23,053 nt of DNA from Actinomycetota bacterium (GTDB lineage Bacteria; Actinomycetota; Actinomycetes; S36-B12; UBA5976): NCBI GenBank assembly GCA_016870945.1, contig VGAH01000005.1, forward strand, positions 1 to 23,053, read 5' to 3'. A program made the translations under genes and the position numbers. The notes beneath the pieces are model-generated. The model ran no database searches and was not told where the DNA came from. It saw nothing but the letters and a program-made list of their open reading frames with translations. Shown here one piece after another: positions 8,376-15,602 of the stretch (its first letter is position 1; the number at the start of each line of letters is the position of its first letter).

Positions 8376-9519
8376 CGTCTAACAGTTTTCGCTGATCTAG
8401 TAGCTCTGGTGCTTGGGGGCGCCGCACTGCCGTGTCTATTTCAGCGGGCAAGTTGACATCACCCGAAACACCCAGTTCGTTCATTCGGCGAACCGACGGA
8501 ATGACTCTTTGTTCCAGGCTTCCGATGAAGTCGTTCCAGCTTTCGAGCGCTCCATTAAGCCCCCGTCGCATTTTGGTTAGGTGATCAGCTAAAACGCTCA
8601 ATCTTCCTAACATTTCGGCCCCGGCAACGCGAATTATTTCAGCGTTCTCGGCCAACTGCTGCTCACGCCATGCTTTCTCTGCCACGCGCAGCATGAAGAG
8701 CATCGTCATGGGTGTGGCGATTATGACATCTTTGCTATTGGCCAACTCGATCAATAACGGGTCGCGGTCGACTGCGGCAGCCCAGAGCGCATCGCTTGGC
8801 AGGTACATCACCACGAACTCAGGCGATGATGCAGTGACGGTTGACCAGTAACGCTTGTTTGACAGCTCGTCAATTCGGCGCTTGATTGCCAAGACGTGTT
8901 CGTTTAGGTGGCTGGTTCTTTCGTTCTCTGAGGCTGCATTCGTGGCGCGCAAGTAAGCGTCCATCGGCGTTTTCGAGTCGACGATGATGTCCTTGCCTGA
9001 AGGCAGATGCACGATCATGTCTGGGCGTTGCAAGCCTTCGCCACTTGATATCTGCGCCTGGGTATCGAAGTGGACGTGGTTTATTAGGCCAGCATTTTCG
9101 ACCAAGCGACGAAGTTGTAACTCGCCTAACGACCCACGAGCCTGGCTGTTACTTAAGGCCCCAGTGAGCCTCGCAGTTTCGGTCGCTACTGAGCGGGTTT
9201 GTTCGTCTAAGAACTTCATCTGTTGGCGCAACTCACCAAAGTCTTTGGCTGAAACTTTTTGACTTTCGTTTAGAGCGTTTTGTACTTGTTGTAATTGGTC
9301 TCGTACGGGCTGTAGCAAGTCATTTGTCATACGCGATCGAATCTCGTCATTCGAGGCAAGCTGCACTTTGTCGGCCGCTTGTGTCTCTAAGGCGCCAATC
9401 TTGGCCATCAAATCGATAGCGTTCTTGCTGAACCTTTTTTGTGCAAGTAGGTAAGTCACCAACCCACCCAGGGCTAGACCCACGATCAGAGCGAAGATCG
9501 CTGCAGCAAAAGAACTCAT
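8368..9519 (-). CDS. rmuC: DNA recombination protein RmuC homologue
   Basis: 383 residues. One N-terminal membrane helix (about 5-26, AAAIFALIVGLALGGLVTYL), then a coiled-coil (about 35-125, rich in Q, E and L), then the RmuC domain with ARGSLGELQLRRLVENAG, RPDMIVHLPSGKDIIVDSK and PEFVVMYLPSDALWAAA. RmuC proteins carry a restriction-endonuclease-like fold and limit DNA rearrangement; E. coli RmuC affects inversion at short inverted repeats. The GExxL...PD...DSK pattern agrees with that nuclease-like core. ATG start, with only a weak GGCAGG upstream. It starts 65 bases from ychF, transcribed the other way, and overlaps the DUF6542-like gene at its 3' end. Confidence 0.93.
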   Translation of the reverse strand: MSSFAAAIFALIVGLALGGLVTYLLAQKRFSKNAIDLMAKIGALETQAADKVQLASNDEIRSRMTNDLLQPVRDQLQQVQNALNESQKVSAKDFGELRQQMKFLDEQTRSVATETARLTGALSNSQARGSLGELQLRRLVENAGLINHVHFDTQAQISSGEGLQRPDMIVHLPSGKDIIVDSKTPMDAYLRATNAASENERTSHLNEHVLAIKRRIDELSNKRYWSTVTASSPEFVVMYLPSDALWAAAVDRDPLLIELANSKDVIIATPMTMLFMLRVAEKAWREQQLAENAEIIRVAGAEMLGRLSVLADHLTKMRRGLNGALESWNDFIGSLEQRVIPSVRRMNELGVSGDVNLPAEIDTAVRRPQAPELLDQRKLLDDE

Positions 9520-9569
9520 GCCGCAAGCCTGCCGTGACTAGGTGACAGTGCGCGGGGGCGAATCGCCGC

Positions 9570-9575
9570 TAACCT
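9570..9575 (+). promoter_or_regulatory. Possible -10 box of ychF
   Basis: TAACCT fits the TAnnnT pattern and lies 9 bases before the preferred ychF GTG at 9585, giving a leader of about 2-3 bases. No Shine-Dalgarno sequence or good -35 is seen. The spacing resembles the ispH and xseA starts but is less exact. Confidence 0.35.
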
Positions 9576-9584
9576 TTGCGCGTC

Positions 9585-10658
9585 GTGTCTTTGACCATTG
9601 GGATCGTTGGGCTGCCCAATGTTGGTAAATCCACTTTGTTCAACGCTTTGACTAGAAATCAGGTGCTCGCAGCCAATTACCCGTTCGCAACTATCGAACC
9701 GAACCTTGGCGTGGTGGGCGTGCCAGATGAGCGGTTGGCGAAGTTAGCTGAGATTTCTAAATCCGCACAGATTTTGCCCGCCACGGTTTCGTTTGTAGAT
9801 ATTGCCGGCATTGTCAAAGGGGCTAGTGAAGGTGCGGGCCTGGGTAATCAGTTTCTCGCTCACATCAGAGAGGCAGACGCGATTTGTCAGGTCTTGCGAG
9901 TTTTCGACGACCCCGATGTAGTGCATGTCGAAGGACGGGTTGACCCACTTGCAGACTTAGAGACCATAAATACCGAATTAGTTCTTGCGGACTTACAGAC
10001 AATAGAAAAAGGAATCGCTCGACTCGAGAAAGAGGCACGAAATGACAAGTCTCGGCAAGAGGTGTTGGACGAGGCCAAAAAAGCGCAGGCTTTACTTAAC
10101 GAGGGCAAGATCTTGCGGGCGACCGACGTAAACGTCGAACTGCTAAAAGAGTTCTTCTTGCTTACCATCAAGCCCTTCATTTATGTTTTTAACGTCTCTG
10201 CCCACACCTTGGCTGATGAATCTGCCATCAAGGCACTGCGCGCTGCTGTCGCGCCAGCAGAAGCAGTAGTCGTCGACGCTCAGCTTGAAAGTGAGCTAGC
10301 TGAACTCTCAGAAGCAGAGGCAACAGAGCTGCTCGAGTCGGTGGGTCAATCAGAGTCGGGGCTAGCCACCTTGGCTCGAGTTGGTTTCGCCACTTTAGGC
10401 CTGCAAACGTTTTTGACGACGGGCCCTAAAGAAACCCGGGCTTGGACGATAAAGCAAGGCGCGACCGCGCCCCAAGCTGCCGGCGTGATTCACACTGATT
10501 TCGAAAAGGGGTTCATCAAGGCCGAGGTCGTGAGCTTCGATGAATTGGTAGCTGCGGGGTCTGCAACTGAGGCCCGCGCCGCGGGAAGGTTAAGAGTTGA
10601 AGGGCGTGATTATCAGATGCGGCCCGACGACGTCGTCGAGTTTCGCTTCAACGTGTAG
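9585..10658 (+). CDS. ychF: Redox-regulated ATPase YchF (OLA1 family)
   Basis: Obg-related P-loop NTPase that prefers ATP and binds ribosomes, acting in translation and stress response. G1 motif GLPNVGKST at residues 9-17, switch II DIAGIVKGASEGAGLGNQF at 72-90, followed by LAHIREADAICQVLRVF; a coiled-coil insert at about 130-175; the conserved C-terminal TGS domain from FLTTGPKETRAWTIKQG to the end, including HTDFEKGFIKAEV. The usual NKxD is replaced (YVFNVSA), as typical for YchF. I chose the GTG at 9585 because it gives the classic MSLTIGIVGLPN start, 357 residues in all. A TTG at 9576 would add three residues. The 3' end overlaps the convergent membrane protein gene by 46 bases. Confidence 0.95.
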   Translation: MSLTIGIVGLPNVGKSTLFNALTRNQVLAANYPFATIEPNLGVVGVPDERLAKLAEISKSAQILPATVSFVDIAGIVKGASEGAGLGNQFLAHIREADAICQVLRVFDDPDVVHVEGRVDPLADLETINTELVLADLQTIEKGIARLEKEARNDKSRQEVLDEAKKAQALLNEGKILRATDVNVELLKEFFLLTIKPFIYVFNVSAHTLADESAIKALRAAVAPAEAVVVDAQLESELAELSEAEATELLESVGQSESGLATLARVGFATLGLQTFLTTGPKETRAWTIKQGATAPQAAGVIHTDFEKGFIKAEVVSFDELVAAGSATEARAAGRLRVEGRDYQMRPDDVVEFRFNV

Positions 10659-11551
10659 ATCAGCCCGACGGTAAATGCAATTGCGCCTATCAACACGCTA
10701 ATCAGAATCGATTGCCATAGATAGGTCAGTAGCTGGTCGAAAATTGCACTCACCGCAGGCCCGAATACCGCGCCGGTGAGATTGGCCAAGTAAGAATCTT
10801 TAACCCACCAGAGCCCGAGGGCTAGCAGCATCTGTGACCCCGCAAAGGTGGCGCCAGCCTGCATCAATGTCTGCTCACGCCTTCGCGAAATGACTACGGC
10901 GATTACGTAGAGCGCGATAGTGAAAGGCAAAAGAACAATCAAGAATGGGTTTGCCGCGTTATAGACGGCGCGCAATGCGGTGATTTGCTCGCCTTCAAGC
11001 AAAAGAATCGGCGGAACCTTGGCGACTACTTCTTGCAAAACTTTGCCCAATGTCTCGTTTCTTTCGCCTACCTGGGTAACGACATCGTCTGCCAGCACCG
11101 TCAAATCGAGCACTAAGTCACCGTTGACCAAGAAGGGGCTGTTCTCGTCAATCTGGCCCGTCAATACGGCCATTAGCGCTTTGTGGCTTTGCACAGCGAT
11201 GACTCTGGCAATCGCGTCTGCTGCTTGAGAGCCGAGGGCCTTCTTCGTTAAGTCCCCGGCGAGATTGCCGAGTGCGCTAGTTAGTAATGGCGAAAGAACG
11301 CTTAAATTGTCTGGCAGTAATTTGGCTATGCCCTCTTCGACCATCGTGCTTTCAGCTACGGTTTCAGCTACGGCCTGGCTGATGTTGTCACGGACGTTTT
11401 GAGCCGTAAAGACGTTAGTGACGGTCTGCACGTACTTCTCAGGGTTGGTAATGGTTTGTTGGGCCCAAAAAGCGGTTACCCCGGCTGGGGCCAACACGGT
11501 CGCAACGACCAACAGGGCTGCCACCACGCGATTACGAACTTTTAGTGTCAC
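10613..11551 (-). CDS. Integral membrane protein of unknown function, four predicted helices
   Basis: 312 residues, family not recognised. One helix near the N-terminus (about 10-29, preceded by basic residues). A long non-membrane region of about 170 residues follows, with NPEKYVQTVTNVFTAQNVR and amphipathic helical stretches, probably outside the cell. Three C-terminal helices lie at about 203-222, 232-250 and 278-302, and the tail is basic and cytoplasmic. The outline resembles actinobacterial membrane proteins with a periplasm-like helical domain that are usually left as hypothetical. The GTG start lies 4 bases after the HAD gene stop, so it belongs to the ROK-HAD operon. No ribosome site is visible. 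Its last 46 bases overlap ychF tail to tail. Confidence 0.8.
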   Translation of the reverse strand: MTLKVRNRVVAALLVVATVLAPAGVTAFWAQQTITNPEKYVQTVTNVFTAQNVRDNISQAVAETVAESTMVEEGIAKLLPDNLSVLSPLLTSALGNLAGDLTKKALGSQAADAIARVIAVQSHKALMAVLTGQIDENSPFLVNGDLVLDLTVLADDVVTQVGERNETLGKVLQEVVAKVPPILLLEGEQITALRAVYNAANPFLIVLLPFTIALYVIAVVISRRREQTLMQAGATFAGSQMLLALGLWWVKDSYLANLTGAVFGPAVSAIFDQLLTYLWQSILISVLIGAIAFTVGLIYTLKRNSTTSSGRI

Positions 11552-11555
11552 CGCG

Positions 11556-12188
11556 CTATCTAATCAGTGAAGTTATTTCGATTAGATCCGAGGTCACCCA
11601 ATCTGCACCAGCCAACTCGTCGGCTGGCATCGTCGAGGTCAGCGCGATTACTTGCATCCCTGCCCTTTTTGCGGAGTCAACCCCGTGCGGGCTGTCTTCG
11701 ACGGCGAGGCAGTCCCTTGGATCAACCGAGGCTCTCTCAGCTGCCTTCAAGAACAAGTCAGGTTCTGGCTTACCGCGGGCTACGTCTTCAATTGTGGTTA
11801 TCTGTTGAGGGTCGAACCATTTTGAGAGATTCGTGGTGCCTAAACCGAGATCTACCCGGGCCCGGGTGCCACTGCTTGCAATTGCTACTGGCACCCCAAT
11901 TTCATGAAGATGTTCAAGGGCTAGATCTGCATTAGGTATGGCTACTAGTTCGCTGCGAAACCGTTCAAACAGCTTTTCGAAGAAGCGGTCACGAAAATCG
12001 TCACCAAGATCTAGGCCGATGCGGTTCTTCGTATCTTCGATCACGAAATTCAAGCCGGTGCCCAAATATCTGGCGAACGCGTCTTTCTCTGACATTGGCG
12101 CGCCTGCTTCGGTGATCAGTTCAGCTAACGTCGACATGGCGAGCGGCTCGCTATCGACTAGCACACCGTCGTGATCGAAAACCACCAC
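11556..12188 (-). CDS. HAD-superfamily hydrolase, beta-phosphoglucomutase/phosphatase-like (subfamily IA)
   Basis: 210 residues with all HAD motifs. Motif I VVFDHDGVLVDSE has nucleophile Asp5 and acid/base Asp7 (note His instead of the common Met or Leu between them). The helical cap follows, then motif II IASSGTRARV, motif III KPEPDLFLKAAE and motif IV VEDSPHGVDSAKRAG. Such proteins dephosphorylate sugar phosphates or related small molecules, or isomerise beta-glucose 1-phosphate. The substrate cannot be read from the sequence. Placement 23 bases after the ROK regulator and near sugar import genes favours a sugar phosphate. The GTG start has no clear ribosome site. Confidence 0.85.
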   Translation of the reverse strand: MVVFDHDGVLVDSEPLAMSTLAELITEAGAPMSEKDAFARYLGTGLNFVIEDTKNRIGLDLGDDFRDRFFEKLFERFRSELVAIPNADLALEHLHEIGVPVAIASSGTRARVDLGLGTTNLSKWFDPQQITTIEDVARGKPEPDLFLKAAERASVDPRDCLAVEDSPHGVDSAKRAGMQVIALTSTMPADELAGADWVTSDLIEITSLIR

Positions 12189-12211
12189 CTTGGGCGGCTT
12201 TAGCGCGGCCG

Positions 12212-13441
12212 TCAGGTTCTCGCTAGGTAAAAGTTCTGAACTTCGTCTTCGTCTATAGGTGTGCCGATTACTTGATTAGAACTCATCAACAAGCCACCAC
12301 CTACCCCGCTTTGGTGGTCAAATGAACTACCCGTCAAGACCACGTCTCGAGTTGCTAGCGGTGCGGCGCGCTTGTAAACCATTTCACGAATAGTGGCTAG
12401 TACGAAGTCACCTGCATTTCGGGTAGCGCCCGTAATTACCACCGTGTCGGGGTTTATGAGACTAACCGCATCAGCAATAGCAGCGCCGATAGCGACTGTG
12501 CCTTCACGCGCGATTGACAGAGCACGCGAATTCTTATCTCGGCAAAGCTCGACAAAGTCGATGATGGACTCAATCGGCTTTTCACCTGAAGCTAAAGAGG
12601 AGTTATACGCCTGAACCATCGCCCACCCGCCGCCCGTTGCTTCGGCACATCCAATTCGTCCGCAGCGACAAACGGCATCACTTGGCGTTGTGGTGGGCAT
12701 GTGGCCTATGTCGCCCGCTACACCAGAAGAGCCCCTAATCAACTTATTGCCGATAACTATGCCGCTGCCGAAACCCGTCCCGATTTTTATTGCTAGTAGC
12801 ACCTCACTATTTGGGAAAGACCAATGATGTTCGCCAATCGCTATTAAGTTCACGTCGTTTTCGACAAGCGGGGTCACGCCGAGTTTTGCCGAGACGTATT
12901 TCTTGGTGTCAAAGCCCTCCCAGCTGCCCATCAACGGTGCAGCCACAATTGCGCCGGTTTTGGCTTCTATCGGCGCGGGCAAACCGACGGTGATCGAAAG
13001 AAGTTCACCTGCGCCGGGGGTTTGTTTTTGCAAGCGTTTTATGTGGGCAATCGCTCTGTCGAGAATCTTGGTTGGGCCGACATTGACGTCCATATCGAAG
13101 TACGACTCACTCAATATGGTCGCGTCCAGATGCCCGAGGGCTACGCGAGTTCGAAAACCACCGACGAAGATCGAGGCGAGGTGACCGACCCGTTCGTTCA
13201 GCTTTACTTTGCGTGCTGGTCGCCCACCACTAGATGCCACAACTGCACCATCTGTAACAACCTGGCGAGTGTGTAACTCGGTGAGCACTTCGGATATGAC
13301 CGTACGGGGCATGCCTGTCGCCACCGTGATTTCGCGCCTAGTGGCTTCGCCCCCTAGGTTTCGTATTGCTTCGACCACGCGTTTTTCTCGGTGGTCAAGA
13401 TTTGATAACGCTTCGTTCACCCCACTTTCTATTCCCGGCAA
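12212..13441 (-). CDS. ROK-family transcriptional regulator (NagC/XylR type)
   Basis: 409 residues. A winged helix-turn-helix occupies about residues 17-80 (ATRREITVATGMPRTVISEV), then a ROK sugar-binding domain. The ATP-loop-like GTGFGSG is at 221-227, ENDVN at 194-198, and the zinc signature GDIGHM...CRCGRIGC at 243-265 (His247, Cys258, Cys260, Cys265). The domain order marks a regulator, not a sugar kinase. Effector is probably a sugar or sugar phosphate. It diverges from the binding-protein gene, and the shared region holds an inverted repeat that is the likely operator. Start choice: the TTG at 13441 sits just behind a good promoter, while a GTG at 13420 gives a protein seven residues shorter and is a fair alternative. 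Confidence 0.92.
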   Translation of the reverse strand: MPGIESGVNEALSNLDHREKRVVEAIRNLGGEATRREITVATGMPRTVISEVLTELHTRQVVTDGAVVASSGGRPARKVKLNERVGHLASIFVGGFRTRVALGHLDATILSESYFDMDVNVGPTKILDRAIAHIKRLQKQTPGAGELLSITVGLPAPIEAKTGAIVAAPLMGSWEGFDTKKYVSAKLGVTPLVENDVNLIAIGEHHWSFPNSEVLLAIKIGTGFGSGIVIGNKLIRGSSGVAGDIGHMPTTTPSDAVCRCGRIGCAEATGGGWAMVQAYNSSLASGEKPIESIIDFVELCRDKNSRALSIAREGTVAIGAAIADAVSLINPDTVVITGATRNAGDFVLATIREMVYKRAAPLATRDVVLTGSSFDHQSGVGGGLLMSSNQVIGTPIDEDEVQNFYLART

Positions 13442-13450
13442 GTGCGCAAT

Positions 13451-13480
13451 ATTGTCAGGGGTAATACGTACTTATGTCAA
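13451..13480 (-). promoter_or_regulatory. Putative promoter of the ROK regulator gene
   Basis: On the minus strand a perfect TTGACA (13475-13480) is followed after 18 bases by GACAAT (13451-13456, four of six matches to TATAAT). The predicted transcript start falls about 2-4 bases before the TTG at 13441. The -35 lies inside the inverted repeat described separately, so the regulator could repress itself. Confidence 0.5.
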
Positions 13481-13495
13481 AGGGTGGCATAAGTA
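13469..13495. promoter_or_regulatory. Inverted repeat, candidate ROK operator
   Basis: TACTTATG (13469-13476) and CATAAGTA (13488-13495) are perfect reverse complements separated by 11 bases. Extending inwards, two further positions give one match and one mismatch. It lies between the divergent ROK and binding-protein genes, covers the ROK -35, and its right arm looks like a -10 (CATAAG) for the binding-protein gene. Size and symmetry suit a dimeric winged-helix regulator. That the ROK protein is the one that binds is inference. Confidence 0.6.
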
Positions 13496-13512
13496 TCAAA
13501 CAAGTAGAAAAA

Positions 13513-13518
13513 GAGGAG
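13513..13518 (+). promoter_or_regulatory. Strong ribosome-binding site of the first solute-binding protein
   Basis: GAGGAG, seven bases before the ATG at 13526. It is one of the few canonical Shine-Dalgarno sequences in the window, in line with the high expression usual for binding proteins. It fixes the start of that gene. Confidence 0.8.
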
Positions 13519-13525
13519 CTAGTAG

Positions 13526-14578
13526 ATGAGAGGCATCTCTAAAGGCGTTCGTCTGGCCGCAATGGCTGGCGCGGGCGCGCTCTTGCTGGCTGCATGTGGG
13601 TCCGACAGTGACACCGCTACCGAAGAAGTAGTCGTAGAAGAGGCCGCGGCAGGTTCTGGTCTTTCTGACATTCGCGTAGCAGCTGTTATCAAGGACGAGG
13701 CCAACCCATTCTTCGGCACCATCGCTGAAGGTATGAAAGAGGCTGCAGCTGAGTACGGAATCGACCTCGTTGTCGAGTACGCACCAACTCTTAACGATGA
13801 GGTGGGTCAGGCAAACAAGGTTGACACCCTGGCAGGTCAAGACTTCGACTGCTTCGTTGTCATTCCGATCAGCTCGAACAACTTGAGCCAGAGCTTGGGC
13901 AAGGTTGCACAGCAGGGAATCCCGATCGTCAACATCGATTCCCCAGTTGATGCGGCGAGCCTTGAGGCAGCAGGTGGCAAGGTCACCGCTTTCGTGGGCA
14001 CCGACAACTACAAGGCCGGTGTCGAGGGTGGCAAGAAGATGAAAGCACTCGTCGGTGATGGCGCAACCGTCGGCCTGATTGCAGGTCTTGCCGGTAACGT
14101 CACGAGCAACGCTCGAATTGACGGCTTCAAAGAAGGCGCCGCAGGGCTGACCTTCGAGGGCCCAGTCAATGCCGATTGGGACACTGCTAAGGCGCTAGAC
14201 GCTGCCAAGGCAATGCTTGCCAAGAACCCGAACATCACGGCGTTCTTCGCTGCGAACGACACCATGGCTCAGGGCATCGCCCAGGCCGTGGCTGAGTCCG
14301 GCAAAGACATCAAGGTGATGGGCGTGGACGGAATCGAAGCCATCTTGCAAGACATCAAGGGTGGCAAGGTCACTGGGTCGGTTTCCCAGTACCCATGGGT
14401 GATGGGCAAACTTGGGGTTGAGGCGTGCATCGTCGCAGCTCAAGGGGGCACCGTTACTGAGTTCGTAGAGTCGCCTGCCATCGTGGTGACTTCAGAAAAC
14501 ATCGACACCGCCATCAGTGGCTTCCCGAAGCCACCTGGCGAATACACCAACCCGTTCCCAGCGCAAATCCAGAAGTAA
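13526..14578 (+). CDS. Sugar ABC transporter substrate-binding lipoprotein (PBP type I, RbsB-like)
   Basis: 350 residues. Signal peptide with lipobox LAAC, lipidated Cys24, then a short acidic linker. The mature part has the sugar-binding fold of the ribose/galactose/xylose group (Peripla_BP_4): VAAVIKDEANPFFGTIAEGM, VDTLAGQDFDCFVVIPISSN, FVGTDNYKAGVEGGKKM, AFFAANDTMAQGIAQA and VMGVDGIEAILQDIKGGKV. It captures a monosaccharide outside the membrane and hands it to the permease/ATPase encoded directly downstream. It is transcribed away from the ROK regulator across the candidate operator. Ligand unknown; the epimerase downstream suggests a ketose or pentose. A stable hairpin follows the stop codon. 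Confidence 0.92.
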   Translation: MRGISKGVRLAAMAGAGALLLAACGSDSDTATEEVVVEEAAAGSGLSDIRVAAVIKDEANPFFGTIAEGMKEAAAEYGIDLVVEYAPTLNDEVGQANKVDTLAGQDFDCFVVIPISSNNLSQSLGKVAQQGIPIVNIDSPVDAASLEAAGGKVTAFVGTDNYKAGVEGGKKMKALVGDGATVGLIAGLAGNVTSNARIDGFKEGAAGLTFEGPVNADWDTAKALDAAKAMLAKNPNITAFFAANDTMAQGIAQAVAESGKDIKVMGVDGIEAILQDIKGGKVTGSVSQYPWVMGKLGVEACIVAAQGGTVTEFVESPAIVVTSENIDTAISGFPKPPGEYTNPFPAQIQK

Positions 14579-14594
14579 AAGAGCGCGAGGTTCG

Positions 14595-15602
14595 GTGACA
14601 CCAAAAGTGTCAGGTTCGGGGGCCGCTTCGGCGGCCCCCGGGCCATCTTTTTCTTTGCACACAATCGCGGCAAAGCTGCGAGACCCTTATTTCTGGGCTG
14701 ACTGGACTGTCGTTTTTGCGTTAGTAGCCGCGGTTCTTATTTTCACCGCCCTCGAGCCTGGCAATTTCATGACTGCCTACAACGTAAACACGATTCTTAC
14801 GGCTTCAGCTGTGCCCGCCATCTTGGCGTTGGGCCAGGCATTCGTGATCATGACGGCGGGCATTGACCTGTCGAATGCTGCAGTTTTGACACTGGGTGCG
14901 GTGACGTTTGGTTGGTTCTTCTTTAGGGGTTACCCGCTGATTTGGTGCATGATCTCAGCGATCATCGTTGGCCTCATCGCAGGGTTGATAAACGGTTTGA
15001 TCATTGCTCAGTTCAAGATAAATGACTTCATCGTGACCCTTGGCATGTTGAGTCTGGCGCAGGGCGTGGCTCTCGTCATCAGCAATGCCAAACCGGTGCA
15101 GGTGATCTCGCCGGTTTTGGCGCAATTTGCGATAGGCAAGATCTGGGTTATTCCTTATTTGATGATTCTGGCCTTTGTCTTGTTGCTTGTATGCCAGTTC
15201 TTCTTGACGCAGACCAAATTCGGCACTCACGTGCTGGCGACCGGTGGCAACACCGATGCGGCCCGTGCCATGGGCGTGCGCACTAAGGCGATCAAGGTTT
15301 CGGTCTATGCAATCTCGGGCACTCTCGCCGGTGTTGCAGCGATTGTCACCATCTCTCGCATCGGTGCTGCAGAACCTGCCGTGAACACAGCCTTTTTGCT
15401 AAACAGCGTGGCTGCGGTAGTGCTTGGTGGTGTCTCGTTGTTTGGTGGTCGAGGAAACATGATTGGGCCGTTCGTAGGAGCGATTTTGTTGACGATGATC
15501 ATTAACGGACTGATTGTGGCTGGGGTGCCGCAGTACTACCAATTCATTGCAATTGGTCTGATTGTGATGGTTTCAGCAGTCTTGGTGAGAAGTGCCAAAT
15601 GA
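14595..15602 (+). CDS. Sugar ABC transporter permease (RbsC/XylH class)
   Basis: 335 residues from the GTG at 14595, 17 bases behind the binding-protein stop, with GAGG at 14587-14590 as a close ribosome site (4-base spacer). The first 20 residues are low-complexity (G, S, A, P) and are encoded partly by a hairpin. About ten hydrophobic segments follow. Family marks: LALGQAFVIMTAGIDLSNAAVL, NGLIIAQFKINDFIVTLGML, GGNTDAARAMGV (the conserved cytoplasmic loop) and GGVSLFGGRGN. It forms the membrane channel of the importer. Its stop overlaps the ATPase start as ATGA. Alternative starts are the GTG at 14607 and the TTG at 14655, the latter beyond the hairpin. The open frame reaches further upstream into the binding-protein gene, but that part is not credible. 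Confidence 0.9.
   Translation: MTPKVSGSGAASAAPGPSFSLHTIAAKLRDPYFWADWTVVFALVAAVLIFTALEPGNFMTAYNVNTILTASAVPAILALGQAFVIMTAGIDLSNAAVLTLGAVTFGWFFFRGYPLIWCMISAIIVGLIAGLINGLIIAQFKINDFIVTLGMLSLAQGVALVISNAKPVQVISPVLAQFAIGKIWVIPYLMILAFVLLLVCQFFLTQTKFGTHVLATGGNTDAARAMGVRTKAIKVSVYAISGTLAGVAAIVTISRIGAAEPAVNTAFLLNSVAAVVLGGVSLFGGRGNMIGPFVGAILLTMIINGLIVAGVPQYYQFIAIGLIVMVSAVLVRSAK
14596..14612 (+). promoter_or_regulatory. Small hairpin overlapping the permease start
   Basis: TGACAC (14596-14601) and GTGTCA (14607-14612) pair perfectly around five bases. The stem includes two bases of the GTG at 14595 and all of the GTG at 14607, so it could reduce access of ribosomes to the start. The short sequence GGTTCGG occurs on both sides (14589-14595 and 14613-14619). 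A role is inferred only from position. Confidence 0.4.
14617..14640 (+). terminator. Very stable UUCG-tetraloop hairpin after the binding-protein gene
   Basis: A perfect 10-bp GC stem closes the loop TTCG as C(UUCG)G, one of the most stable RNA tetraloops. The stem is 14617-14626 and 14631-14640. A T-rich run follows only from 14647, six bases after the stem, so it is not a textbook terminator. It may act as a partial terminator or as a block to 3' exonucleases that protects the binding-protein mRNA. With the GTG at 14595 it lies inside the permease coding sequence. Confidence 0.65.

Noticed and set aside
13022..13276. Open frame on the plus strand inside the ROK gene (84 codons)
   Set aside because: Antisense shadow of a well-supported gene; no ribosome site and no recognisable protein features.
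14517..14594. Upstream extension of the first permease frame into the binding-protein gene
   Set aside because: It would overlap the binding-protein gene by over 60 bases, encodes a basic stretch unlike permeases and has no ribosome site; the GTG at 14595 is preferred.
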